Shown here: positions 53,441-63,850 of the stretch, in pieces
Layout of the letters: each line of letters starts with the position of its first letter
How positions within the stretch are numbered: the stretch's first letter is position 1
Assembly (NCBI GenBank): GCA_009792885.1
Contig: WMCF01000011.1
Span: 18,356,126-18,420,125, forward strand
DNA length: 64,000 nucleotides
Direction: 5' to 3'
Origin: Eremophila alpestris peregrina
Taxonomy: Eukaryota; Chordata; Aves; Passeriformes; Alaudidae
Program-made: the position numbers and the translations under genes
The notes under the pieces: model-generated
The model's input: only the letters and a program-made list of their open reading frames with translations
What the model was told of the DNA's origin: nothing
Database searches by the model: none

Positions 53441-53469
53441 GGCCAAACCTGAGGCCCGCCTTGGATGAG

Positions 53470-53625
53470 CTAAGGCTCTCTTTCTGAAGACACATCTCCT
53501 TCTGCTCCACTGCTGGCACTGGGGTCATCCTTGTTTCGGGGGGCATTTCTTTCTCTACTGGACTCAGAGGGCACCTTGGTTCTGGTCTTCTCTTTTCTTT
53601 GTTGCTGTTTTTCAAGTTTTGTCAG
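53470..53625 (-). CDS. DTD1: DTD1 coding exon 5 and stop
   Basis: 156 nt encode residues 157-207 and TAG at 53472-53470. The acceptor is TGTGAATAG|CTGACA. The peptide begins LTKLEKQQQRKEK, a basic and probably helical stretch, and ends in a Ser/Glu-rich tail GAEGDVSSEREP. This is the low-complexity vertebrate-specific C-terminal extension absent from bacterial DTD. A different open frame across the same bases yields a Pro-Leu repeat from the adjacent hexamer array and is not the gene. Confidence 0.95.
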   Translation of the reverse strand: MTKLEKQQQRKEKTRTKVPSESSRERNAPRNKDDPSASSGAEGDVSSEREP

Positions 53626-56600
53626 CTATTCACAAAGCAAGGAAAAAATACATGTAAGCATGTAATAAAACAATTTCAGAAGTCTATTTCTGAAAAATTG
53701 TGTGAACACATGTATAAAACTTGCAACTTAGATTCACACCACCAATACATGTACCAATGAAACAAAAAAGAAAGAAAAAAAAAAGCTGAAGGCTGAGATT
53801 TCCAAACTTTAGAAAAGGCAATGAATTATCACCATAAGATAACATGATCACCCCAAGTGTAAAAGAAAAGTGATTTATTTATATCCCTCTAGCACAAGAA
53901 GTACAAAAAATACACTTGGATTGACTAATCCAAATTTATTTTTACTAATTACATTGCAAATGACTTATAAAGTTCTGATTACCAATTACAAACACAGACA
54001 ATTGCTCACACAAAATGAGATAAAAATGACATTAAAGAGCTATTCATCAGCAATTATTTGTCTAATCTCTTCCTGTTAAGATCACATCTAACACTGCAGG
54101 ATGGTTCAGTTATCTCTTCTTGCTAAAGCTGAAAGCACAAATATAAAAACCACACCATCCCTTAGCCTTCAGCTCTCATGCTACAAACAAATCAACAGAT
54201 TTTTGACACCAAGAAAAGAATGCAATGGGCAGGGAAGAGGAAAAAGAACAGCAATTTAACTGGCTCTTCCTCATCACAGTTTGCATGATGGACATCTTGA
54301 CCCCACCTCCTCTTGAATTTCTATCAGCTGAACATTGCTGCGACCAGGAGTGGGAGCTATATTTGTTCTTTTCTGCATCTTTTCTGTCTCTTTCTTCCTC
54401 TAATTCCCTCTCCCCTGAGTTCTGAGCAACTTAAAATTGGACAGGGTTGGTGTTTGCTAAGTTGAATGGGTTAAGTCAATGCTTTGTGAAATGTTTTGTG
54501 TTAGTTGGATGTTGCTCTAAATTTTTGCCTAAGCTGCCTGATTTTCTGAAGGTTGCCAGTGAAGTTTTTTTTTTCTTTTGACCTCTTATTAACATCCTGT
54601 TGGAATTTCTCCCTTGTGTCTAACTCAGGGAACACGAAAAAACCCTAAGACCTTTTAAGAAGCTTGCCAAGTGAGTTTGGGGCTTTACACTGCCAGAGAA
54701 AGTTTAAAAACCAGCATCCTTCCCTGTCTTCAGCCCGTGTTATGGTCACCAGCAAGGTGTTGCGTAAAGCAGGCAGCCTTGAACTGAGAAGGCAAAACCC
54801 ATAAACACGCCAATATTCTCCAAGAAAGAAATGAAATCTTGCAGAATCCTGCACACCTTGGTAATTCCTTGGTTATTTTACACCTACAAACAGGGCAACA
54901 GTTCTCACTCCAAAAACTGAGCTGCTGCTGCTGCTACTAGTTATGCATGGTTTGGCCTGAGAACTCTTTGGGCTAAAACTGTGAGGATACAGAAAGAAAG
55001 ACTAGAAACAGAAGAAGATTTTTCAGGGACTAAAACATGACACAAGAATCCAAAACAGAATTTGAAGATAAAAACAAAAACAACTTCAAGCCAAGCTATT
55101 TAAGGAAATAGAGGGCACTTGTGTCTGCTCATTTCATAGCTGGAGGACTTGTTGAGAAGGATGATGTGAGGGACAGTATCAAAAGCTTTACTAAAATCTA
55201 GAAAAACTAAATCCACCACTTTCCCTTCCTTCACTTGGCAGGTGACCTTACTGAGTATTAAATCAGTTGGACAGGACTTTCCCTTTTGAATCCACGTTGA
55301 CTGTGCATTGTCCTCTAAATGCCTTTCAGTAGCACCCAGCATGATGTTTTTCCACAATTTTTCCAGGCAGTGAGGTTAGATTAACAGGCTTCTAGTTTCC
55401 TGGTTCTTCCCTCATGCCCTTTTTATAAACTGCAGTAACATTTTCATCAAGGTTAAGTGAAGCATTAAACAAATAAGGTTGGTGTGGCTTTGCTGAAGCA
55501 CAACAATTCCTCCCTCTTTCCTTTCAGCCTTGAAAAGTTGGCCACTGTTGTGTTTAGAGGATGAGGAAGTCTCATCACTGCATTTGGTTTTCAGCACAGC
55601 TTATGCTGCTCCTCAGCAGAGCTAACTCACTCTCCTGTCCACTCCAGACTTAAATTCAGGATTGAAATTTGCTGTTCCCATGTTTCTGACAGACAGACAC
55701 CCCTCCACTTCCATCCAGTCACCCACATGCAAAAGCTGCCACATGGCAAGAAACTTCATTAAAGGCAGAGGGGGTGGTCCAGACTTATTAAAAATACTGT
55801 TAATGAGTTAATGATTAAACAACAGCTTTAATGAGGAGGAGGAATAAATTGTGAAAAGCTGTTCAGCATTACACACACACAACCTTTCCCAAGACAGCAG
55901 GCAGCCATCAACAGGCCAGGGAACTGAAGAAAATAATGCAGTTATTTGGCTGTTCAGAGGCTGCACGGGAAGGACAAGGTCCTTGTACCTAAGGGAAGCT
56001 GTACTGCTTCACAACAGGAATGCTACAAATTTGCAGAGGATACATATCATCCTTTCCAGTCAGACCTTAGGGGTCACTTACTTGTTTAGGATCAACAGTG
56101 GCTGCTGGGGACTCCAGTTCTATTGTTACAGGACCATCATTCTGGATGTGAACCTGCATGTAGGCACCAAACTTGCCATCTGAAAAGGGAAGAGACAACA
56201 AGTGCTCAGAACACTTGGGAGATAACACACATCAAAGCTTTTACTGTGATACAAAAAGAAATGAAAAATACATAAAAGGGCGGCCAACTACTGAACTGCA
56301 GAAAGCTACTAAGAAAAAAACAGTGTATGTGCACCCAGGCATATAACTTGATCCATTCAGAGATAATAAATACACAGCTAAGTAGAGAAACATACACAAA
56401 CCAAACCAACTCTACAGGTAATCAGGGTGTCCACAGTTCAGGGCAGGCAGGATAGTTCTCATTGGCAGGAGGTGACATTTTAGAGGATGTAACAGCTCAG
56501 CCTTGGGATCCAGTCCAACTGACCACCTGATGTTTTGAAGAAACTCTATATTTAGACAAAAGGCAAGAAGACCTGGAGCCTACTCTGAAGCATTTGACAA

Positions 56601-59600
56601 CTGAATATTGCAGAGCAGGGGACACTGGGGTGCAGCTCAGTCCCCATCTGCTTCAGCCATTTCTACACTCCTGCTTGAAACCTAGGCTGGTCTTTGAGAG
56701 TTACACATATGTAACCTACATCCTGTGACCACAAAACCCAGTCAAAACTAGTGCATCTTTCTTAAAACAAATAATAAACAAAGAATATTATCTTTATTAG
56801 TGGGAGCACAACTTTTCAAATTGCTCTCTACAATTATCCCATCCCTCTGCTGTACTTCACTTACAAAAAGGGTTGGTCTTGTCCATTTCCCATTCATGTG
56901 TATGGATCTAAATAAAAGTAAACTCCACAAGCCCTTATTTCCAGAGGCTGATAAAGTGGTCAAATAAACCCCCACCTTTACCAGAACACTCAAAGTACTC
57001 CTACATCATAAGCACCTTCTATCTTGTTTCAGCACCAAAACAGCTTCCGGTAACAGCTCCCTCCCATTCTCCTCACACATTTAAATTTCTTGTGACTGTT
57101 CTTCATCTTTCCCCGCTTTAAGACTCCTGGACTGCTCAATTCATCTTGCAACACCTTCTGCAACAAAATAGGATCCTAGAAGTATTATTAAAGTGACAAG
57201 TTCATTCTGCTGGACACCCATCTCTCCAAATTCCTTGCCTCTAAAAGCCCATGTACCTTCCCCAAATGGAAGATCTCCATCTGACATGAGTCAGAGAAGC
57301 CACATCTGAGCCATAAAGACTTGAAAAAGAGTTATCATTTACTTCCAGAATATTTTTGTACACATTTCAAGCCTTATGACCTAGAAATTTCACACTGGTT
57401 TTATACTTCTAATCTTGTCTACTTGGAAAGTTATTCCTAATTAACCTCATGTGAATACTGTTGCTCCAGATAAGAGCACTTATTCTGAAGTGACAACACT
57501 CACAAAGGGAATGAGTCAGGGAGAATAATTGTGCTTTCAACCTGTACCAAACTTTAATCTGAGTTAAACTCTTCCTTGTGGAGCAATCCTCTCATATTTA
57601 CTTAGGTATTACTACTAAGGGAGTAAGACATTTCACAGTCCATGCTATATTAATCTTTACTACCTCAGAAGACTAGACTCACACTCAAGACAGAGAGGAA
57701 AGGCCCTGAAACATAACGAGGAGCCTTGGTAGGTCTGATATTTGGATATCAGCTTGCACAACAAGAGTGCTCAGGTCTGCAGTCACCAGCTCTGCTCCTC
57801 AGAGGGGAGTGAGATGTTTAAGAACACAAGAAAGCACTGAAGCACAACAAGCAAGGTCTTGTGATGCAGCCTTTTATTTCCTAGATGTGGGTGCCCATGT
57901 GTTAAACTGTACCAAACTAGTAACTATGGCTCTGAACCTTTGCCAAGATTTTGTTTGTCAAGTGTCCCACTGCTCTCTGGGTGTGAAAGAATGGTTTGTG
58001 CCTCTCTTTGGGGAAAACTTCCCATTCCGAGCTCCTGGCTGGCAAGCTCCAGGTAGACCAGGGAGCAGAGAGGAGCTGCCTGCCCAGCACCTACAACTTC
58101 CAACAGCCAGATTCTCTACTGAACACAAACAAGAAGCAGAAAACACAAGACCCTTAGGACCTAGGACAAGACCTTTATTGATCCATCTTTGCCTCAGCTA
58201 CACAAATTCCATTTTCAGTGATTAAATTCCTCCTCTAAAATGCAGTAAGCAATTTGTAGGATCAAAAGGGAAGGGCATCTACAGCAACAGACTTGGGTGC
58301 AACACACCAGAACTGGCACAGCTTAATAAGAAAGCAAAATCATAAACTGCCAGGTAGTTCCAGGGCTGCCAGCGGTTTTAAATGCTTGTGTTATCTGACA
58401 CAATAGCACTCTTGGGTTTCCAAATCTGTGCAAATTTATGTGTTATCTGACACAATAGCACTCTTGGGTTTCCAAATCTGTGCTTTTAGCACAGAAAAAA
58501 AAAATGCCGAAGTGAAAGCTCGTTTTGCAGAAAGCACTGGCAAAAGAAGTGCCAAAGTAAGTGCACTTAATATTCATTTCAGGTACACAACTGCTATTCA
58601 CTGAGAGAAGGAATTCAAAAAGCTGCTGTCAAAATAGAAACTGATTGAAGGGCTATCAGAAATGCATTCCTTATCAGGAACAAATGTTGGAAGAATATAT
58701 CAAGCTAGAAAAGCTTGAAAAATAGACATTTTTGGACATGTGAACCTGCATGCATTTCACTGTGCCTCCTTGGAAAGCACTGGAATAATTACCCTAACCT
58801 AGAGTCAGTATGAAAATTTACCTCTAAATCTTTCCCCAGCTATCAGTCTTCTGTCTTTTTTTACTTTTTTCTTTATAAGGAAAGTAAGGCCAACCATTAT
58901 CTATTAACAGACATCACTTTAAAAATAGTCTTTTCTAGAAACTTGTCTTCTGTCAAGTGTAGCAAAAAGTCAAATCTGGATATGAAAACAGACAGAAAGC
59001 ATGCAGAAAACCAAACAGAAAAGACTGAGCATGGACAGAGCACAAATGCATAGGGAAGCCAGGCATTTTCTGGTAAAGAGAAAACTGTTCCACACATGAC
59101 ACACAGCTGAGGAAAGAGAGTCTAAACCAAAAGCTGTTCTCAAGTAGCACATGACACCTCCCACTGTCACAATTCCATTTAACAGGATGTGGAAGTGACA
59201 GATGGAACTGTGCTGTCCATCACACACAGGTGACACCTCCGAGCCTCACTAAACACACTTCTCAGAAAAAATGCTTCTCTTGGGTTAATCCATCTGTACA
59301 GCACAAAGCATCCAGCCTTTGAGGGAGCCTGACCTCAGAGCTTGTTCTCATGGCTGCAGCCTCTCTGGGCTGCCTAAAGGAATACAAGAACACCTACATG
59401 TCACCCAGTGGAAGGCCAGGAAACGGCCTGGCTAAAGGAAGACTGGAGAGATCACCTTGACAGGCTCTAGTGAAAGTACTGTTAACATTCCTTCAGCTAC
59501 AGAAAATCACAGAATAAAGAAAGCAACAGTCAGAAAGAACACACACAAGAGGAGTCCGCTGGTCACAGCAAGGACCTTACCAACCTTCTGTCCTTACCTT

Positions 59601-62600
59601 TAATAAGCTCTGGTTTGTAGGCTTTTCTTAGCTGCTCTAGGAAGTTGTTATAAAAAGACTCCGCCTGCTCCGTGGGCATTGCCATGTGATAGTCAGGCTT
59701 GTTTCCCTTCAGGATGCACTGGAGAGTAAATTGGCTCACACACAACACTTCATACTGTTTATCCATCACACTTTTGGACCAGTGCTTCCCACTTTCATCT
59801 TCGAAGACTCGCAAGTTCAAGATCTTTCGAACCCTGGGAGGAGGAGAAGACAATTCCTAAATTGTCCCATGTAGGATCAACAGGTACCATACAGAATGAA
59901 ATAACAGATGCATATTCAGCCTGCCTCCACATAACAAGACACTCCTCTGCACCTTCATTCCCAGCCATGGGAATCTCATCACGTTAGGCAGAGCCTCAAC
60001 CAAGAGAGCCCTTATGCAGTTACAAAAGGGTGTCAGACCATTAATCCACTTTATAGAGTGTGGTACCACGACAAAATAACTGCATCTTACACAGTGTCGT
60101 AAGGATGGCAGAGGAAGTAAGAAAGCTCACTCTTTACTATCTGCTTTTATGTGTCACAACATTATTTAATGTGTGAACAGCTTTGGGAATGATAATCCTC
60201 CCACCACATCAGGAAATCGCACTCAGTAGGAAATGAGATCATCCTAAACTGTGTTTAAAACTGTGGGGTTTTGTTTCCAATCATGATTCACATATGCTTC
60301 TCCTGCTTTGTCACTTCCTAGCACTATTCCCAGACCAGGCCCCACCAGCCAGATGACAACAACACCTTTTCATCAGGATGAGAGGAGGAATCCAAGGAAC
60401 AGGGCAGAACTGCAGCTGGCAGCAAAGTGGTTTGAATTTTGGGCCGATTTTCTAGAGATAGGGGACAGAACTGACTGGCTCAAGACAACAAGGGGACCTT
60501 CCCAAGTGGATCCTGAAAAGCAGCAGGCAGCTGCAACCTAGTCCACGTCAGGACCTTGACTGATAACAGGACTGCATCCAAGCCACTCTCCTGTCTTCGG
60601 TTTCTTCTTCTGACTTCTCCAGACCTGCAGCATCAAGGGAGCCTATCAAGTGCAAAGGGTTTCAACTGCAGTCATCAGCCAGGCACTTTGCACTGCACCA
60701 GAGGTGAGGCAGTCAGTGTATGACAAACCTAAGACTTTGTTATGGTCTAGCTTCAGGGCTTTGCCATCACTAAGGCACAGTCACAAGAACATCCTTGCCA
60801 ATTTGTGTGTGTCGACAGCAAACAGAATTAACTCCTGAATGGATTGTTGAAAGCATCCACTGGAAGACCCCAGCAGAAGGCTTTAATCATCATCACTGCT
60901 GTGTTTTCTTCATAGAGATGTTCGTTGTTTCATTTACAGGATTACTGAAGTTTCCTTTAATAGGACCTGAAAAGCCTGGTTAAGCTGCTTTCTCTCACTC
61001 CTTTTGCCCAGATGCTGGCTTCCTGCCCTTCCTGTGTCAGCCATCCCAACAACCTGGTACTGAGAGCACAGTAGCTACAGATCTCCTACCTGCAAAATTC
61101 AGAAGCAGCTTCCACATCCACCAAGGCAGGAATGGGAAGCGATGGCAGAGCAGATGTTACACACCGAGGAAGGTAAACAGTGAGGCAAAACAACGGAGCA
61201 TGTGAGAATAAAAAACCCTTCTCCCTAACATCAGTCAGCTCCATTACCTGTTTCTTTTTTGCCTTTGCAAGGACTGAGGTCAGCCCTAGAGCAATAACCA
61301 CTCCAAAAGAGACAGAAGATGCCCCTGGAGAGCTCTCTCTTGCATGTGTTTGCTGGCTGAATCCCACTATTCTGTGGCCATGGAACAGATGGTCAGAGCC
61401 AGTCCTCCAGGCTGCCAAAACTGATTCCTATTTGTAGATAAGCAAGTGACAAAGACTATCCTGCCTTTAGGAAGAACAAAACTCATCTGCAAGCTAAAAG
61501 GAGAGTTTGAGGATTCTCATAAATCCCATCCTTGAAGGAGGGACTTCTTTTGGACTCAAAAAGGACACCTAAAAAAGTCTACTCTTGATAAAAAACACAT
61601 AGCAGAAAATGGGAACAGATTTTTCTCAATTGAACATGAAGAGAAAACTGTGAGAAACCTATATTCAAGGTAAAATCTGAAGAGGAACTAACAGGCAAAC
61701 CTAAATTTCCCAGTAGGAATAGCTGATTTGCTTGGCTACTGCACAGGTCTCAGCAATGTACAAATGGAAGAGTACAAGGCAAAAGGAAGGGAGTGACTTA
61801 CATGTGCTCCAGCTCTCTTTGTGTATCTTCCAAAGAAATGCCCAGCAGCACACAAAGGCCTCGTCCTATTGAACTGATTTGTTCACCACCCACTGGAGAA
61901 AGGAGAGAGGAAAAAGAAAAATAAGGCTAAATGCACTGTCTTGTTTTACGGAACAAGTTAGGACTGGTTTCAGCTGTCCAATCACTAAAAAAAAAACCAG
62001 CATTCTAAACCCTGTTTCCTCTGCCTTAAGTTTATAGATTTGAACAATCACATTGAAGCATTCTTTCAAAAGCTTTCCAATGCCACCACTTCTTTATGAG
62101 ACTGGGTTACTTACTCCAGCATTTAAAAACACTGTATAAAGATTTTTATACTACAATTGGATCAGTTGTCCTAAACAGAAAGGTGGTAAAACTCTCCCCA
62201 GCCCCTGAAAAATTATCCACCTGGTTGATGCCCCTAAATGCACTGAATTTCTCTACTCCACCATTCTCTTTACATTTCGCTTTTTTATTTTATTTTATTT
62301 TGAACAGGTGATTTCTACCTGATAGGAGTCCTCATGGATTTTCTGAAACATGACTTTCAACAACCTGCAAATTCCACCCTCCTAATTGGGAAAACAACCC
62401 CTTTAATGACATTTACAATAAAACACAAACTATCATAGACCTGCTGTGTTCTCCTAAGAAATGTCTTAAACTATCTTAATTTAATTACATTATCTTAACA
62501 TGGTTGACCCTGAGATGACTGCAGTAAGAATAAATGCTGTTAAAACTGCATCCAGGCTCATGACTGGGACAAAAAGCTCCAAACATCCCACAGAACGAAA

Positions 62601-63850
62601 GGAGATCAGGCTACCAGTGAAAGCTGAAAGTGTCTGTGCACTAGTGGCTAGATCAGAGTATGAGTCCTCCAGTCCAGAAATTTATTCAGCTAAGTACAGC
62701 ACTGTCTCCCAAACTGTCCAACAGCCAGAAACCATAGTTTAAACTCTCTCCAGAAAAGTGGTACTAAGCCAGCAAGAACCCCAGTGCTGACAGGGTGTGA
62801 CCAGCTGTGCCCACAGTCCCAGCTGTGCACAAAAGCTGTGCCCTCACAGACACGCTGTGCCAGTGCTGACACACAGGCAGGAGCTGTTTGATAACTTGAA
62901 GGCCACCATGCTGCACAACAAAGACTCCCACAGCCGGCACTCGCTGCCTCGCGGGCAAACTTCTAGGAGATTTTAAGCACCCCGAGCACAGACGGTCCAA
63001 AGCAATGCAATATGCAGGGACTTTCCATCAGGACACACCATTCCTATGGGAACCGGGGCTAGACCCAGGCGGGTAGTGCCTGGCGGCAGCCGGGACAGCA
63101 CCACTGACACACACAAGCAGCGCAAAAGGATGATCCAGGCTGCACTGCCAACGTGCCTGCGATGCACTGAGGTGACTGTGACAGTAGTGCCAGCGCACGC
63201 AAGCCACGGGAGAGGGACACTGGGATGGCACTGCCAGCGCAGGCACAGCAACGCGCGGCCGTGACCAGGGCAGCCCCACCAGCGCAGCTCCACGGCGGCG
63301 TCACAGCACCACGCCGGTGGCACAGCACCACGCCGGTGGCACAGCACCGAGCCTGCCAGAGCCCAACCAGCGTTCGGACAATGCTCTCCGACACATGGTG
63401 TGATTCTTGGGGATGTCCTGTGCAGGGCCAGGAGCTGGACTCCACGATCCTTGTGGGTCCCTTCCAACTCGGAATACTCTGTGATTCCGTGAACACAAGC
63501 GAAGCAAGATGACTGCGACTGTGCTGCCAACACAAAGGCGCCGGAGAAGGCGATGGCAGCGTGACTGCCAGCCCACGCCTGCCAGGCAAGGCTGCACACA
63601 GAGCTCCACACACACCCCACACACCCGCACCCCACGGGGGCCGGGCCCCGGGGGAGCCGCAAGCGAGCGGACCCACGCCAAACCCACGCGGGGTTTTGGG
63701 AGAGGAAGGGAGCGCCCGCACGCACCCGCACACACCCACACACATACACACAGACACACACAGAGCCGCCCCCGGGCCCCGCAGCTCCGCGGCCGGCACA
63801 CACTGACCTGTGACGCTGGCCTGGGCCACCCGCTGCACGATCGCCTTCAT
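53470..63850 (-). CDS. DTD1: D-aminoacyl-tRNA deacylase 1 (DTD1/DUE-B), complete, five coding exons
   Basis: Coding join on the minus strand: 63850-63808, 61892-61802, 59833-59598, 56179-56082, 53625-53470. Lengths are 43+91+236+98+156 = 624 nt, giving 207 residues plus TAG. Every intron is GT-AG and every junction keeps frame. The enzyme hydrolyses D-amino acids (and glycine mischarged on tRNA-Ala) from tRNA in the cytosol and works as a homodimer. Seen in the sequence: N-terminal MKAIVQRVAQASVT, SQFTL at residues 78-82, and NDGPVT at 137-142, which contains the Gly-cisPro pair (G139-P140) that enforces chiral selectivity. Residues about 150-207 form a polar Lys/Arg/Ser/Glu-rich tail ending in SSEREP, as in vertebrate DTD1. 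In human and Xenopus that tail is linked to a DNA-unwinding-element-binding role at replication origins. Length is close to human DTD1 (about 209). The start at 63850 fits the family N-terminus and has G at -3. An in-frame ATG 46 codons upstream is noted separately. Confidence 0.97.
53626..56081 (-). other. DTD1: DTD1 intron 4
   Basis: 2,456-bp phase-0 intron holding a minus-strand CR1 reverse-transcriptase fragment (about 55110-55460) and otherwise AT-rich unique sequence. Confidence 0.9.
55110..55460 (-). mobile_element. CR1-like LINE ORF2 (reverse transcriptase) fragment
   Basis: On the minus strand, pieces in more than one frame read as LINE reverse transcriptase: NVTAVYKKG near 55447-55416, then QKGKSCPTDLI, then FLDFSKAFDTVPH near 55215-55165. 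The last is RT motif A with its catalytic Asp. It is truncated at both ends and broken by stops, so not functional. It lies in DTD1 intron 4 in the same orientation as the gene. Confidence 0.85.
56082..56179 (-). CDS. DTD1: DTD1 coding exon 4
   Basis: 98 nt complete codon 124 and encode residues 125-156. The acceptor is CCCTTTTCAG|ATGGC and the donor is AAACAA|GTAAGT. It carries DGKFGAYMQVHIQ followed by NDGPVT, the second signature motif with the Gly-cisPro pair. The exon ends ...TVDPKQ in phase 0. Compared with human (recalled), the linker after ELESPA is a few residues shorter. Confidence 0.95.
56180..59597 (-). other. DTD1: DTD1 intron 3
   Basis: 3,418-bp phase-1 intron, the longest of the gene. 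It contains a perfect 45-bp direct duplication at 58387-58483. A 152-codon plus-strand open frame at 57767-58225 has no recognisable domain. Confidence 0.9.
58387..58483. repeat. Perfect 45-bp direct duplication with 7-bp spacer
   Basis: Bases 58387-58431 recur exactly at 58439-58483 (offset 52). Each copy begins tgtgttatctgacacaatag. There are no mismatches, so the event is recent. It lies in DTD1 intron 3. Confidence 0.97.
59598..59833 (-). CDS. DTD1: DTD1 coding exon 3
   Basis: 236 nt complete codon 45 and encode residues 46-123 plus the first base of codon 124. The acceptor is CTCCCAG|GGTTCG and the donor is AAAG|GTAAGG. It contains the catalytic-pocket motif SQFTL (residues 78-82) and the family segments FEDESGKHWSKSV and AMPTEQAESFY. 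It is the largest coding exon and the strongest single piece of identity evidence. Confidence 0.97.
59834..61801 (-). other. DTD1: DTD1 intron 2
   Basis: 1,968-bp phase-2 intron. Short open frames occur on both strands but none resembles a known protein or has supporting splice structure. No repeat family was recognised. Confidence 0.9.
61802..61892 (-). CDS. DTD1: DTD1 coding exon 2
   Basis: 91 nt encode residues 15-44 and two bases of codon 45. The acceptor is TTTCTCCAG|TGGGTGG and the donor is CACAT|GTAAGT. Translated in phase it begins VGGEQISSIGRGLCVLLGIS and continues LEDTQRELEHM, which matches the vertebrate DTD1 pattern. The exon is too short to appear as a long open reading frame and was found by matching the protein and splice sites. 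Confidence 0.94.
62282..62301 (+). repeat. (TTTTA)n short microsatellite in DTD1 intron 1
   Basis: Three to four copies of TTTTA within a T-rich stretch. Confidence 0.9.
63302..63348. repeat. 19-bp tandem repeat, about 2.5 copies
   Basis: The unit cacagcaccacgccggtgg occurs at 63302-63320 and 63321-63339, with a nine-base partial third copy. It is perfect between copies, so it arose recently, and lies in DTD1 intron 1. Confidence 0.95.
63400..63494 (+). mobile_element. CR1 LINE 3'-end fragment in DTD1 intron 1
   Basis: The stretch includes gtcctgtgcagggccagga and ggtcccttccaactc followed by a degenerate tail near actctgtgattccgtga. This is the diagnostic avian CR1 3' terminus in sense orientation. 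Only the extreme 3' end is present, as is usual for 5'-truncated CR1 copies. Confidence 0.85.
63540..63850. promoter_or_regulatory. CpG-island continuation over exon 1 and start of intron 1
   Basis: CpG density stays high from exon 1 into intron 1 to about 63540, in sharp contrast to the CpG-poor DNA over most of the window. It includes a CA-rich simple stretch at about 63718-63762. This supports active promoter chromatin in the germ line but does not define binding sites. Confidence 0.6.
63808..63850 (-). CDS. DTD1: DTD1 coding exon 1
   Basis: 43 nt encode residues 1-14 (MKAIVQRVAQASVT) plus the first base of codon 15. The donor reads CAG|GTCAGT, with the intron starting at 63807. This is the first beta strand of the DTD fold. 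The exon sits in CpG-rich sequence. The open frame continues past the donor into intron 1 for several hundred bases, which is a composition artefact of the GC-rich DNA. Confidence 0.95.

Larger units (their letters stand above)
52259..53469 (-). other. DTD1: Probable DTD1 3' UTR with candidate polyadenylation signal
   Basis: This is the non-coding stretch after the DTD1 stop. The nearest minus-strand AATAAA is at 52264-52259 (TTTATT on plus), followed on the minus strand by a U-rich run about 10 nt later. That would give a 3' UTR of about 1.2 kb. AGTAAA-type variants also occur nearer the stop (around 52647 and 52327). The true cleavage site cannot be read from sequence alone. Confidence 0.4.
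61893..63807 (-). other. DTD1: DTD1 intron 1
   Basis: 1,915-bp phase-1 intron between coding exons 1 and 2. It contains the tail of the CpG island, a 19-bp tandem repeat (63302-63348) and a CR1 3' end (about 63400-63494). Long open frames at its 5' end are GC-composition artefacts. No other gene is seen in it. Confidence 0.9.

Noticed and set aside
53304..53615. Open frame ending in a Pro-Leu repeat
   Set aside because: It is a shifted frame across exon 5 and the hexamer array. The DTD1 frame stops at 53470.
57767..58225. 152-codon open frame in DTD1 intron 3
   Set aside because: Antisense to DTD1, with no domain and no evidence of splicing.
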